A DNA stretch of 64,000 nucleotides from the NCBI RefSeq assembly GCF_000967725.1, contig NZ_JXYE01000002.1:1550001-1614000 (forward strand). Direction: 5' to 3'. The notes below the pieces were generated by a model. That model worked only from the letters and a program-made list of their open reading frames with translations, searched no databases and was not told the DNA's origin. The DNA comes from Loktanella sp. S4079. GTDB taxonomy: Bacteria; Pseudomonadota; Alphaproteobacteria; Rhodobacterales; Rhodobacteraceae. The translations under genes were made by a program, and so were the position numbers. Positions 53,964-63,505 of the stretch are shown in pieces (position 1 is the first letter of the stretch; each line of letters begins with the position of its first letter).

Positions 53964-55243
53964 AACAGTTCCCCCCAATAAAGCTACGTATCGCGATGGC
54001 GCTGTACGAGGTCATCTGGTGGCTCTTGCTGCCCTTTGCGCTATTATATTTGCGCCGCCGTGGCCGCAAAGATCCGCTTTATGCGCAACATCTAGGCGAA
54101 CGTTTTGGCCGTTATGGCAGTGCACTTACTCACCCCGTTTGGGTGCATGCAGTTTCACTGGGCGAAATGCGTTCGGCTACGCCCCTGATCCGCGCCTTGC
54201 TCGATCGCGGAGAAACGGTGCTAACCACACATTTCACCCCGGCGGGCCGACGCGAGGCAGAACGCGAATTCGCGAGCGAAATTGCACAAGGCAAGGTCAG
54301 GTCGATCTGGGTGCCGCTGGAACTGGGGTTTGCGTACCGCCGCTTTATTCGCCATTTCGCGCCCAAATATGGGCTCGTCATGGAGATCGAGGTCTGGCCC
54401 CGCATGATTATTGCATGTCGCAAACTGGGCACACCGCTGTTTATGTGCAACGCGCAGTACCCGCAAAAGAGCTTTGACAAAGACACCCAAGGGCTTGGAC
54501 TGCGTGCTGCGCTGATGGGCGGTTTTGCCGGGGGCTTTGTGAAATCCGCAGATCAGCGCGATAGGTTTGCGGCGGCTGGGATGGATAACATCCATATCAC
54601 TGGCGAATTGCGGTTTGAGCAACCCATACCGCAAGCCCACCTGATTGCAGCGCAAGAGGTTCAACAGGAATTGGTCGATGGCCGCCCCAGCTTTACCCTG
54701 ACTTCTGTGGTTGAGGGCGAAGACCCGATCTATATTGACATGATCCGCAACACGCCTGATGCGTTTTTCGTCTATGTTCCCCGTGCGCCCGAACGCTTTG
54801 ACGAGGTGGCGCAAATGCTCGGGGATGCAGGGATTAGTTTTGCACGCAGGTCCGATATTCTTGACGATCAGCTCAAACTTAAATCTGCCGCACCTGCCTG
54901 CAATGTCCTGCTGGGGGACAGTATGGGCGAGATGTATTTTTATCTTTCGCTCGCGGATCGGGCCATCGTTGGCGGTGGGTTCGTCACCAAAGGCGCGCAC
55001 AACGTAATCGAGCCGATCGCCCTGCGGAAACCTGTCATTGTTGGTCCACACATATGGACAATCGCCTACCCAGCCCAAGAGGCCATCGCTGCTGGCGTTT
55101 GTCATAATGTGCAAACCCCTGCTGAATTGCTAGGCGCAGTGCAGCACCCCGTTGAGGTAACAGACCAGCAAATCACGCAATTCTACCAAGATCACGCAGG
55201 ATCTGTCACAAAGACTTTGGACGCGATTGAACGCTCAGTTTAG
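53960..55243 (+). CDS. 3-deoxy-D-manno-octulosonic acid transferase, second copy
   Basis: A 427-residue Kdo transferase with an N-terminal membrane anchor (EVIWWLLLPFALLYL), the acceptor-site segment HPVWVHAVSLGEMRSATPLI, MEIEVWPRMI and the donor-site VGGGFVTKGAHNVIEP. It is a closer match to classical WaaA/KdtA than the first copy. Two tandem copies suggest either two Kdo additions by separate enzymes or a second acceptor. Confidence 0.92.
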   Translation: MKQFPPIKLRIAMALYEVIWWLLLPFALLYLRRRGRKDPLYAQHLGERFGRYGSALTHPVWVHAVSLGEMRSATPLIRALLDRGETVLTTHFTPAGRREAEREFASEIAQGKVRSIWVPLELGFAYRRFIRHFAPKYGLVMEIEVWPRMIIACRKLGTPLFMCNAQYPQKSFDKDTQGLGLRAALMGGFAGGFVKSADQRDRFAAAGMDNIHITGELRFEQPIPQAHLIAAQEVQQELVDGRPSFTLTSVVEGEDPIYIDMIRNTPDAFFVYVPRAPERFDEVAQMLGDAGISFARRSDILDDQLKLKSAAPACNVLLGDSMGEMYFYLSLADRAIVGGGFVTKGAHNVIEPIALRKPVIVGPHIWTIAYPAQEAIAAGVCHNVQTPAELLGAVQHPVEVTDQQITQFYQDHAGSVTKTLDAIERSV

Positions 55244-56301
55244 GTTCCAATATCCTGCGGCCCCACGGCGGTTGCCTTGATAATCGCATAGAGCTGCTGA
55301 CCCACAGCCAATTCCATGCGTCCCGCGCTGCGCCGGGTGACGCGCGCAAGCAGATGGTCGTCGCCCGCCTTGAGGCCCACAGCAACACCCGGCCCGCGCC
55401 CCGGATTGATCTGTGTAATCGTGACGGGCAACACGTTAAGCGCGCTCATATTGCCGGGCACATCGCGTGACAGGATTACATCCTGCGCCGGAATTCGGAC
55501 GCGCACATGCTGGCCGATTTCCCCCAATTGCCCCGGTAAAACCAAACGACCGCCAGAGAATTGCAATTCCGTCAGGTCGTCATCTAGCAACCGCCCGGCA
55601 ACCTTGGTCACGATGACTGCACCTGCGGCACGGGTTCCAATCACGGGAACGACATCTGCGCGCGACAGCACCTGCCCAACGGGTCCAGCAACAGCGACTT
55701 GGCCCACGTCTAATACAATCACCGTTGTGGCAAGCCGGGCGACCTCTGACACATCGTGGCTGACATAGACAATGGGAATGCGTGTCTCGTCCCTGAGCCT
55801 TTCAAAATATGGTAATATCTCGGATTTACGTTGCGCGTCTAATGCCGCCAGTGGCTCATCCATCAACAAGACCTGCGGATCGCACATAAGCGCGCGCCCC
55901 AACGCGACCCTTTGGCGTTCACCGCCTGACAATCCAGCGGGTCTGCGCCCTAACAGCTGCGTCAGCCCAAGGATATCAATCACGCGTTCTGCGTCATGTC
56001 TGCCGCCATAGGTCAAATTCTGATAGACCGTCATATGCGGGAATAGCCGCGCGTCCTGAAACACATATCCCACACGCCTCTTTTGCGGGGGCAGATTAAT
56101 CCGGCGGCTGGCATCAAAGATCACAGTGCCATCCACGGCAATGCGCCCCGCGTCCGGTGTGACCAACCCGGCAATTGCATTCACCAGCGTCGTTTTTCCC
56201 GACCCCGAGCGCCCAAAGACAGCGGTCACACCATCGGGTGCCTCAAATGTCGCATTCAATTGAAATGCACCCTGGGATTTTCGCACATCAATTTCTAGCA
56301 T
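55240..56301 (-). CDS. modC: Molybdate ABC transporter ATP-binding protein
   Basis: A 353-residue ATPase that powers molybdate import. It has Walker A (GRSGSGKTT), the LSGGERQRVALGRAL signature, Walker B (LLMDEPLAALD) and a C-terminal TOBE molybdate-binding domain. The ATG at 56301 (MLEIDVRK) overlaps the modB stop. Converges on and slightly overlaps the Kdo transferase. Confidence 0.94.
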   Translation of the reverse strand: MLEIDVRKSQGAFQLNATFEAPDGVTAVFGRSGSGKTTLVNAIAGLVTPDAGRIAVDGTVIFDASRRINLPPQKRRVGYVFQDARLFPHMTVYQNLTYGGRHDAERVIDILGLTQLLGRRPAGLSGGERQRVALGRALMCDPQVLLMDEPLAALDAQRKSEILPYFERLRDETRIPIVYVSHDVSEVARLATTVIVLDVGQVAVAGPVGQVLSRADVVPVIGTRAAGAVIVTKVAGRLLDDDLTELQFSGGRLVLPGQLGEIGQHVRVRIPAQDVILSRDVPGNMSALNVLPVTITQINPGRGPGVAVGLKAGDDHLLARVTRRSAGRMELAVGQQLYAIIKATAVGPQDIGT

Positions 56302-56996
56302 CAGCGACCAACCTTGCGCACGGCGCGCTGTGCTAGCCATTCAGACAGCAGCAACGCCCCCATCGCCAAGATCACAGCCACGATTACCAACCCGAGAACC
56401 GCACCTTCGGCACCGGGCACTTGCAGCAACCCGTAGATCGCTGATGGTATCGTCTGCGTCTGCCCCGGAATCGCCGCAACAAAGGTGATTGTCGCCCCAA
56501 ATTCGCCCAGCGCTTTGGCGAACCCCAAGACTGCGCCAGCGAGAACACTTGGCGTGATGAGCGGCAGTGTCACAGTCATAAAAATGCGCAAACGCGACGC
56601 CCCCAAGGTCGCCGCTGCTTCCTCAAGCCCTGGATCGACCGCCTCGATCCCGAGCCGGATGGCACGCACCATAAGCGGAAACGCCATCACTGCTGCTGCC
56701 AATGCAGCACCAGTCCAGCGAAAGCCAAAACTGATCCCGAATGTCGCCTCAAGAAACGCGCCGACAGGTGCGTTTTTGCTAAAGATGACAAGCAACAAAT
56801 ACCCCGTCACCACGGGCGGCAGCACCAAGGGTAAATGTACGATACCGTTCAAAATCTGACGCCCCGGAAAGCGTTTGCGCGCCAAGACATAGGCAACCCC
56901 GACAGCCACTGGCAACGCCGCGATCATGGCCACCACAGCCACCCGAATGGACAGGGCAATGACTGTCCATTCTTGCGGGCCAAGCCCCGCAATCAT
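56301..56996 (-). CDS. modB: Molybdate ABC transporter permease
   Basis: A 231-residue inner-membrane permease with five to six helices and the EAA loop (EEAATLGASRLRIFMTVTLPL). Works with ModA and ModC. It overlaps modA by four bases and modC by one. Confidence 0.94.
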   Translation of the reverse strand: MIAGLGPQEWTVIALSIRVAVVAMIAALPVAVGVAYVLARKRFPGRQILNGIVHLPLVLPPVVTGYLLLVIFSKNAPVGAFLEATFGISFGFRWTGAALAAAVMAFPLMVRAIRLGIEAVDPGLEEAAATLGASRLRIFMTVTLPLITPSVLAGAVLGFAKALGEFGATITFVAAIPGQTQTIPSAIYGLLQVPGAEGAVLGLVIVAVILAMGALLLSEWLAQRAVRKVGR

Positions 56997-57733
56997 TGTG
57001 CGACTGGCGGCAAAAATCCCGCCTCTTGGAGTATCGCCTGCCCTGCCTCAGACCGAAAGTATGCGATAAATTCTACAGCCTGATCAGACGCATCATTTGT
57101 CAGCGCAGCAGTGTAACGGATGGGGGCATGAGCCTCTGGTGGAAATTGGGCAACGACCTGTAGATCATTGGCGATCCGCACATCCGTAGCGTAGACGATC
57201 CCCAATGGCGCCTGCCCCCGCGCAACCAACGCCAGTGCCGCGCGCACATTGTCGACTTCGGCCAATTGATCGCGAACTGCGTCCCATAGGTCTAGATAAA
57301 TCAGCGCTTCTTTTGCGTATATCCCCGCTGGTACAGCCCTTGTTAGCCCCACGGCAAGTCGCCCACCCTGCAAAGCCGCAGCAAGTGACGCATGGTCCAA
57401 TTGCACTGGCGGTTGACCAGGCCCACCAATCAAGACCAAGCTATTGCTTGCAAAACCAAAGACCGATTGCGGCTGAACATGTCCACCATCGCGCAAGAAT
57501 GTCATCCAATCGGAATTGGCCAGCATGACCACATCTGCCGGGGCACCTATGCTGATTTGTCGCGCAAGTGTCCCACTACCGCCGTATGATACGACCGCAC
57601 CGGGGAATTCTGCGACGATTGCATCGACAGGTTCCTTGAGGCTCGCCGCAGCAAAGATTGTGACTTCTGCACGTGCAACCTGCCCCGCAAAAAGCGTAGC
57701 CCACAGAATTACAAAGAAAAGTCGGTTTAACAT
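56993..57733 (-). CDS. modA: Molybdate-binding periplasmic protein
   Basis: A 246-residue binding protein with a signal peptide (FVILWATLFAGQVARA) and ModA features EVTIFAAASLKEPVDAI, YGGSGTLARQI and GIVYATDVRIA. First gene of modABC. It delivers molybdate for molybdenum-cofactor enzymes. Confidence 0.94.
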   Translation of the reverse strand: MLNRLFFVILWATLFAGQVARAEVTIFAAASLKEPVDAIVAEFPGAVVSYGGSGTLARQISIGAPADVVMLANSDWMTFLRDGGHVQPQSVFGFASNSLVLIGGPGQPPVQLDHASLAAALQGGRLAVGLTRAVPAGIYAKEALIYLDLWDAVRDQLAEVDNVRAALALVARGQAPLGIVYATDVRIANDLQVVAQFPPEAHAPIRYTAALTNDASDQAVEFIAYFRSEAGQAILQEAGFLPPVAQ

Positions 57734-57774
57734 GCGCAGACTATCGGTGGCTTCGACACAGGGCGCAAGAGGCG

Positions 57775-58932
57775 CTAGACCCAGATGCGCAAGGCAGAGC
57801 CGAGCACGCGCAAGTCGCGCCGAATTTCGCCGCTGATTGCGCCATTGCGCGGCTCATCACGGATTGTCGTTAGCCAATGCTTCTGCGGGGATTGATTGCG
57901 GCGGTGGGTTTTCCACGTCAAGTCAGCCAAGACCGACTGGGCATCAACAGGCAACCGATCAGGAATTTCGATGCCGTTCAACGTGGCCCAAACCCCAGAC
58001 CATAAACGGCCAACTGACCACGGGTTGTACCCTCCGCCACCCAGAACCAAATAGCGCGGCGCGATCGTGGCCAGTGCGGCAACAATTGACCAATGCGCAT
58101 TATTTGACAGGCATAGCCGGGATTGCGGGTCTTCGGTGACCGCGTCGGCACCGCACTGCAAGACAATCGCATCTGGCCGAAATGCTGCGACCGCAGTTAG
58201 CAACAATTCATCACGCACGAGCGCCATATCATCGTCATGCATCCCCGCAGGCACTGGCAAGTTATAGACCTGACCGACGCCTCGGTCGCTCAATGCGCCC
58301 GTTCGGGGCCAACGGTTTGCCTCGTGCACAGATAGCAGCAGCACATCCGGCTCTTCGGCAAAGGCGTATTCGACCCCATCCGCGTGATGGGCATCTATAT
58401 CAACATAGGCAACGCGCTGCGCGCCATTGCGGCGAAGCGACTGGATCGCGAGGACCGGATCGTTCAGATAGCAAAACCCGTTCGCCCGATCAGGCATTCC
58501 ATGATGCGTACCACCACCGGGCGAGAAAATCGTTCCACCTTTGGCCAATAACTCTCCGGCTAACAGCGACGCACCCGCAGCTGTTGCGGGGCGCCGAAAC
58601 ATCTCGGGGAATACGGGATTGGAAGGGGTGCCCAGACCGAAACGCGCGCGTGTGGCTTCGGTTACAGATTGATCACGTTCCGCTTGGACGAGCGCGGCCA
58701 AGTAAGCGGGCGTATGAAACCCGGTCAGTGCGGCAGGCTTGGCCCTTGGGCTTGTGATATACTGCCTCGCAGGTAGCCAGCCCATAGCACGGGTCAGATC
58801 CATTACGGTAGAAACACGCGGAACGCGCAATGGATGCCACGCCCCGTAGCTTGAGTTCCGATATATCTCGGAGCCTATGAACCTCGGGAAAGGGCTTGCC
58901 TGTATGGGCTGGTCATGCGTAACGTCCGGCAT
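57775..58932 (-). CDS. Histone-deacetylase-family protein
   Basis: A 385-residue zinc deacetylase of the AcuC/HDAC group. Active-site parts are GGGTHHGMPDRANGFCYLND (His-His), DIDAHHADGVEYAF (Asp-His zinc ligands), QCGADA and GGGGYN. Bacterial members deacetylate acetylpolyamines or proteins; the substrate here is unknown. ATG 58932 is chosen (MPDVTHDQ); the frame is open to 59172. Divergent from the Nudix gene. Confidence 0.9.
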   Translation of the reverse strand: MPDVTHDQPIQASPFPRFIGSEIYRNSSYGAWHPLRVPRVSTVMDLTRAMGWLPARQYITSPRAKPAALTGFHTPAYLAALVQAERDQSVTEATRARFGLGTPSNPVFPEMFRRPATAAGASLLAGELLAKGGTIFSPGGGTHHGMPDRANGFCYLNDPVLAIQSLRRNGAQRVAYVDIDAHHADGVEYAFAEEPDVLLLSVHEANRWPRTGALSDRGVGQVYNLPVPAGMHDDDMALVRDELLLTAVAAFRPDAIVLQCGADAVTEDPQSRLCLSNNAHWSIVAALATIAPRYLVLGGGGYNPWSVGRLWSGVWATLNGIEIPDRLPVDAQSVLADLTWKTHRRNQSPQKHWLTTIRDEPRNGAISGEIRRDLRVLGSALRIWV

Positions 58933-58966
58933 CTTCCGGGGTGTACCCCAAAACGAGAATAGAACC

Positions 58967-59440
58967 ATGGCAAAAATCGCCTTTCGCCAACTTCCGATCA
59001 AGCTCAGAACGGGACGAAAGACGGATGTACGCGCGCAGTTTGCTGCACTCTGCTGGCGCATGCACAACGGAAAGCTGGAAATCTGTATTGTAACAACCCG
59101 CAATACGGGGCGATGGATTTTGCCCAAAGGTTGGCCAATGCATAAACAAACCCCAGCGCAGGCCGCCGCCACAGAAGCCTATGAAGAAGCAGGGATTACC
59201 GGCGATGCAACCGACCGCTGCCTTGGGGTTTATAGCTATGTCAAACCTCTCAAAACGGGTGAGGCGCCGATTGTCGTGATGGTCTACCCGGTGCACGCCC
59301 GCAACGTGCTCAGCGACTGGCCCGAAAAAGGACAGCGCAAGCGCAAATGGCTAAGCCCCAAAAAGGCTGCGAAAAAACTACAGGAACCAGAGCTGAAGCG
59401 GATTGTCGCGTCATTCAAACCACAGAATTTCCTGCACTAA
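58967..59440 (+). CDS. Nudix hydrolase
   Basis: A 157-residue Nudix protein. The box is GWPMHKQTPAQAAATEAYEE followed by AGI, which keeps the central Glu cluster but has Gln for the first Glu. This form is common in diphosphoinositol-polyphosphate-type (DIPP) Nudix enzymes, which have WILPKGW before the box. ATG 58967 gives MAKIAFRQLP. Confidence 0.88.
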   Translation: MAKIAFRQLPIKLRTGRKTDVRAQFAALCWRMHNGKLEICIVTTRNTGRWILPKGWPMHKQTPAQAAATEAYEEAGITGDATDRCLGVYSYVKPLKTGEAPIVVMVYPVHARNVLSDWPEKGQRKRKWLSPKKAAKKLQEPELKRIVASFKPQNFLH

Positions 59441-59482
59441 CGACAAGCTTGCAAGCGCCAGTAAAACGCCTATTTAACAATC

Positions 59483-59887
59483 ATGATCCGCTTCAATCTC
59501 AAATGTGACCAAGACCATGCTTTTGAAAGCTGGTTTCAATCTGGCGATGCTTTTGACAAGCTTAGCAAAGCCGGAATGATCAATTGTGAAACCTGCGGAT
59601 CGTCAGTCGTGACCAAATCGATCATGGCACCCTCGGTCAGTACTTCGAACCGAATCGCCGCGCCAAAATCTGAGGCGAATCCGATCGAAGAGTTACGCAA
59701 AAAGGTCGAGAGCACGTCAGATTATGTCGGCAGCGATTTCGCCAAAGAAGCTCGCGACATGCATGACGGGGTCAAACCTGAACGCCCAATCTATGGCGAG
59801 GCCAAGATGGAAGAGGCGAAAAAACTGGTTGATGATGGCATCCCGGTTCTACCTCTGCCTTTTATTCCAAAGAAAAAGACGAATTAG
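59483..59887 (+). CDS. DUF1178 family protein
   Basis: A 134-residue protein with the DUF1178 start MIRFNLKCDQDHAFESWF and a CETCGSS zinc-like pair. Conserved in alphaproteobacteria with unknown function. It follows the Nudix gene by 42 bases. Confidence 0.9.
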   Translation: MIRFNLKCDQDHAFESWFQSGDAFDKLSKAGMINCETCGSSVVTKSIMAPSVSTSNRIAAPKSEANPIEELRKKVESTSDYVGSDFAKEARDMHDGVKPERPIYGEAKMEEAKKLVDDGIPVLPLPFIPKKKTN

Positions 59888-59987
59888 TCGCGCCTAAACA
59901 TGTCGGTTGCGCATTGCTCTATTGCGCACACCCCATTAAGACACCTGCGGAATTACTACAGGGGTGGAAACCTCGGGGGACACGACC

Positions 59988-61226
59988 ATGCCAACGCTTG
60001 TTATGAAATTTGGCGGCACATCGGTTGCCAATCTGGACCGGATCGCCCGCGCGGCAAAACGCGTCGCCGTCGAAGTTGCCAACGGATACGACGTTATTGT
60101 CATCGTTTCGGCGATGTCCGGCAAGACCAACGAATTGGTTGGCTGGGTAAATGAAACCTCACCACTATATGACGCGCGCGAATATGACGCGATTGTTTCA
60201 TCGGGTGAAAACGTCACTGCTGGCCTGATGGCGCTACGCCTGCAAGAGATGGATATCCCCGCCCGTAGCTGGCAAGGCTGGCAAGTACCCGTTAAGACGA
60301 CTTCGGCGCACTCCAGTGCCCGGATCGAAGAAATCCCAACCGACAATATCAACGCCAAATTTGGCGAAGGCATGAAAGTCGCCGTTGTCGCCGGTTTCCA
60401 AGGGATCAGCCCCGAAGGACGTATCACGACATTGGGCCGCGGCGGCTCTGATACGACTGCGGTTGCCTTTGCTGCGGCCTTTGGCGCGGAACGTTGCGAC
60501 ATCTATACCGATGTTGACGGTGTCTACACAACAGACCCGCGGATCACCAAAAAGGCGCGCAAGCTCGACAAAATTGCATTTGAAGAAATGCTAGAGCTAG
60601 CGTCATTGGGCGCGAAAGTATTGCAAACGCGCTCTGTCGAATTGGCAATGCGTTACAAGGTGCGCCTGCGCGTACTATCATCATTCGAAGAACCATCGGA
60701 CGACGCAGGGACGCTCGTCTGCGATGAGGAGGAAATCATGGAATCCAACGTCGTGGCCGGTGTGGCCTATTCTCGTGACGAAGCAAAAATGACCCTCATT
60801 TCGGTTGCAGACCGCCCCGGAATCGCAGCCGCGATTTTTGGCCCGCTGTCCGATGCAGGCGTCAACGTCGATATGATCGTTCAAAATATCTCAGAAGAGG
60901 GTCGGACAGATATGACCTTCTCTTGTCCTGTTGATCAGGTGATGCGCGCTGAAAAAGCGATGCAAGAAGCCAAGGACAAAGGCGATATCAATTTCCACGA
61001 TATGGTCTCTGATGAAGGCGTCGCCAAAGTATCCGTGGTCGGCATCGGAATGCGCAGCCATACAGGCGTTGCTGCTAAAATGTTCGAGGTTTTATCCGCT
61101 GAAGGTGTGAACATTAAGGTCATCACAACCTCAGAGATCAAAATTTCCGTCCTCATCGACAGAAAATACATGGAACTTGCCGTTCAGGCCCTGCATGATG
61201 CATTCGAATTGGAAAAGGCTGGCTGA
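59988..61226 (+). CDS. lysC: Aspartate kinase
   Basis: The first step of lysine, threonine and methionine synthesis: phosphorylation of aspartate. 412 residues with MKFGGTSVANLDRI, GRGGSDTTAVA and two C-terminal ACT domains (SVADRPGIAAAIFG; VVGIGMRSHTGVAAKMFEV), which mediate feedback inhibition. ATG 59988 has CGGGGGA upstream. Confidence 0.96.
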   Translation: MPTLVMKFGGTSVANLDRIARAAKRVAVEVANGYDVIVIVSAMSGKTNELVGWVNETSPLYDAREYDAIVSSGENVTAGLMALRLQEMDIPARSWQGWQVPVKTTSAHSSARIEEIPTDNINAKFGEGMKVAVVAGFQGISPEGRITTLGRGGSDTTAVAFAAAFGAERCDIYTDVDGVYTTDPRITKKARKLDKIAFEEMLELASLGAKVLQTRSVELAMRYKVRLRVLSSFEEPSDDAGTLVCDEEEIMESNVVAGVAYSRDEAKMTLISVADRPGIAAAIFGPLSDAGVNVDMIVQNISEEGRTDMTFSCPVDQVMRAEKAMQEAKDKGDINFHDMVSDEGVAKVSVVGIGMRSHTGVAAKMFEVLSAEGVNIKVITTSEIKISVLIDRKYMELAVQALHDAFELEKAG

Positions 61227-61261
61227 TCTGAAACGATTGGTCTGCCTCACACGGGGGACCA

Positions 61262-63505
61262 ATGCCAGAACGGATTGAAACCGAAAGCCGCAAGCTGCTT
61301 GGCCGTCTGCGAGAGGCGCTCGCTGCCGATAACGAAGGCCAGGCGCGGCTCGACGAAGTTGTTGAGCTCATTGCAACCTCGATGATGACCGAGGTTTGCT
61401 CGATTTATCTATTCCGTGATCCAGAAACGCTCGAGCTATGCGCAACCAAAGGTTTGCAAGCAGAAGCCGTTCACCAAACCCGTATGCGCCTTGGCGAGGG
61501 CCTTGTTGGTCGCACCGCCAAAAGCCGCACGGTCATTAACACTGCCGATGCCCCCGCCGAAAAAGGGTTCCGTTACATGCCGGAAACCGGCGAGGAACGC
61601 TATTCATCCTTCTGCGGTGTGCCCATTCAGCGCTTAGGCGATTCTCTTGGGGTGCTTGTTGTACAATCCAAAGCCGCACGCGAATTCACCGCAGACGAGG
61701 TCTATGCGCTTGAAATCGTGGCAATGGTTTTGGCGGAAATGACCGAACTAGGTGCCTTTGTCGGCGAAGGCGCAGCCCTTTCTGCCCGCCACCAACAACA
61801 TGTTCTATTGCGTGGCTCCGTCGCCCAAGAAGGCACGAGCGAAGGCAAGGTTTACCTGCACGAACCGCGTGTGGTTGTGACAAACCCCATCTCTGACGAT
61901 CCGGATATCGAACTGGCGCGACTGCGTGACGGCGTCAATGAACTGCGATCAACCGTCGACAGCATGCTGCTAGGTGCCCACTCGACCGATTCTGACCAGA
62001 CCGAAATTCTCGAAGCCTATCGCATGTTCGCGAACTCGGGCAGTTGGATGCGGCGCATGGAAGCCGATGTAATCAGCGGGCTTTCTGCCGAAGCAGCCGT
62101 CGAAAAAGAGCAATCGCTCGCGCGTAGTCGCCTAAGCAAAGCGGGCGATTCCTATATGCGCGAGCGCCTGCACGATCTGGACGACCTGTCGAACCGCCTA
62201 TTGCGGATTCTCACAGGCCAAGGTGCCGACGCCCGAAACGATATGCCCGAGAACGCAATTCTTGTCGCGCGCAACATTGGCCCCGGCGAGTTGTTGGAAT
62301 ACGGTAAGACGCTCAAAGGTATCGTCCTCGAAGAGGGCTCTGTCGGCAGCCACGCCACAGTGATCGCACGGGCGTGGGCTATCCCGCTGGTGATCAACGC
62401 AAAGGGCGTCACCCGCGAGGCCCTAAATGGCGACACCATCTTGGTTGATGGCGACCAGGGTATTGCGCACCTGCGGCCTGATGAAACCGTCCATACCGCA
62501 TTCCGTGACAAGTTGGCGATGCAAACCCGCGCCCAAGAACGCTATGCTTCGATCCGTGATCTACCGGCGACAACGAAATGCGGCACTACGATTTCGCTTC
62601 AAATGAACGCAGGGCTGATTGCGGACCTTCCCTCGCTAGAAGGGTCCGGCGCCGAAGGCGTGGGCCTGTTCCGGACGGAACTACAGTTTCTGGTCCGAAA
62701 TAAGATGCCCCGCCGCGCAGAGCTATCGGCGCTTTATTCGCGTGTTGTGTCTTCGGCCAAGGGCAAGCGCGTCGCGTTTCGGACACTGGACATCGGTTCG
62801 GACAAAGTTCTACCGTATATGAAGCCCAACGACGAACCAAACCCGGCTATGGGTTGGCGCGCGATCCGGGTTGGTTTGGACAAACCCGGCGTCTTGCGGA
62901 TGCAACTGCAAGCCCTGCTGCGCGCGGCCGACGGCGGACCTCTGGCGGTGATGTTTCCCTTCATCACCCAGCTCGAGGAATTTCGCGCAGCCAAAGCGGA
63001 AATGGACAAGGCGATCGAGCGTGAAAAGATTTTGGGGCACAACTTGCCATCCACGCTCGAGGTCGGTGCGATGCTGGAAACACCATCGCTTGGTTTTGCA
63101 CCGGATGTGTTCTTTGACGAGGTCGATTTCATCTCGATCGGCGGGAATGACCTGAAACAATTCTTCTTTGCTGCGGATCGCGAAAATGAACGCGTGCGCA
63201 AGCGTTACGATACGCTGAATGTCAGTTTTCTGTCGTTCATTTCGCAGGTGATTGAACGCTGCAATAAATCCAACACGGCCCTGTCGTTTTGCGGCGAGGA
63301 TGCCGGACGCCCGGTCGAAGCCCTGTGCCTCGCAGCTTTAGGAATGCGGACTTTGTCGATGCGCCCGGCCTCTGTTGGTCCGGTCAAACATCTGCTGCGG
63401 CGGGTTGATCTGAATGAGGTCAAGCAAGTCATGGACGATGCTATCGCGCGTGGCGATCAATCCGTCAGACGGGCCGTCGCCGATTGGTTGGTCTATCAGG
63501 TCTGA
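61262..63505 (+). CDS. ptsP: Phosphoenolpyruvate-protein phosphotransferase, EI-Ntr
   Basis: A 747-residue enzyme I of the nitrogen PTS. An N-terminal GAF domain (residues about 20-165) is followed by the EI part with the phosphorylated His in GSVGSHATVIAR, the PEP-binding site (GLFRTELQFL), and GGNDLKQFFFAADREN. It passes phosphate from PEP to NPr and coordinates carbon and nitrogen status. It follows lysC by 35 bases, a conserved alphaproteobacterial neighbourhood. Confidence 0.96.
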   Translation: MPERIETESRKLLGRLREALAADNEGQARLDEVVELIATSMMTEVCSIYLFRDPETLELCATKGLQAEAVHQTRMRLGEGLVGRTAKSRTVINTADAPAEKGFRYMPETGEERYSSFCGVPIQRLGDSLGVLVVQSKAAREFTADEVYALEIVAMVLAEMTELGAFVGEGAALSARHQQHVLLRGSVAQEGTSEGKVYLHEPRVVVTNPISDDPDIELARLRDGVNELRSTVDSMLLGAHSTDSDQTEILEAYRMFANSGSWMRRMEADVISGLSAEAAVEKEQSLARSRLSKAGDSYMRERLHDLDDLSNRLLRILTGQGADARNDMPENAILVARNIGPGELLEYGKTLKGIVLEEGSVGSHATVIARAWAIPLVINAKGVTREALNGDTILVDGDQGIAHLRPDETVHTAFRDKLAMQTRAQERYASIRDLPATTKCGTTISLQMNAGLIADLPSLEGSGAEGVGLFRTELQFLVRNKMPRRAELSALYSRVVSSAKGKRVAFRTLDIGSDKVLPYMKPNDEPNPAMGWRAIRVGLDKPGVLRMQLQALLRAADGGPLAVMFPFITQLEEFRAAKAEMDKAIEREKILGHNLPSTLEVGAMLETPSLGFAPDVFFDEVDFISIGGNDLKQFFFAADRENERVRKRYDTLNVSFLSFISQVIERCNKSNTALSFCGEDAGRPVEALCLAALGMRTLSMRPASVGPVKHLLRRVDLNEVKQVMDDAIARGDQSVRRAVADWLVYQV

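Noticed and set aside
54221..55114. A 297-aa minus-strand frame inside the second Kdo transferase
   Set aside because: It is a shadow frame. The plus-strand protein has clear GT30 motifs.
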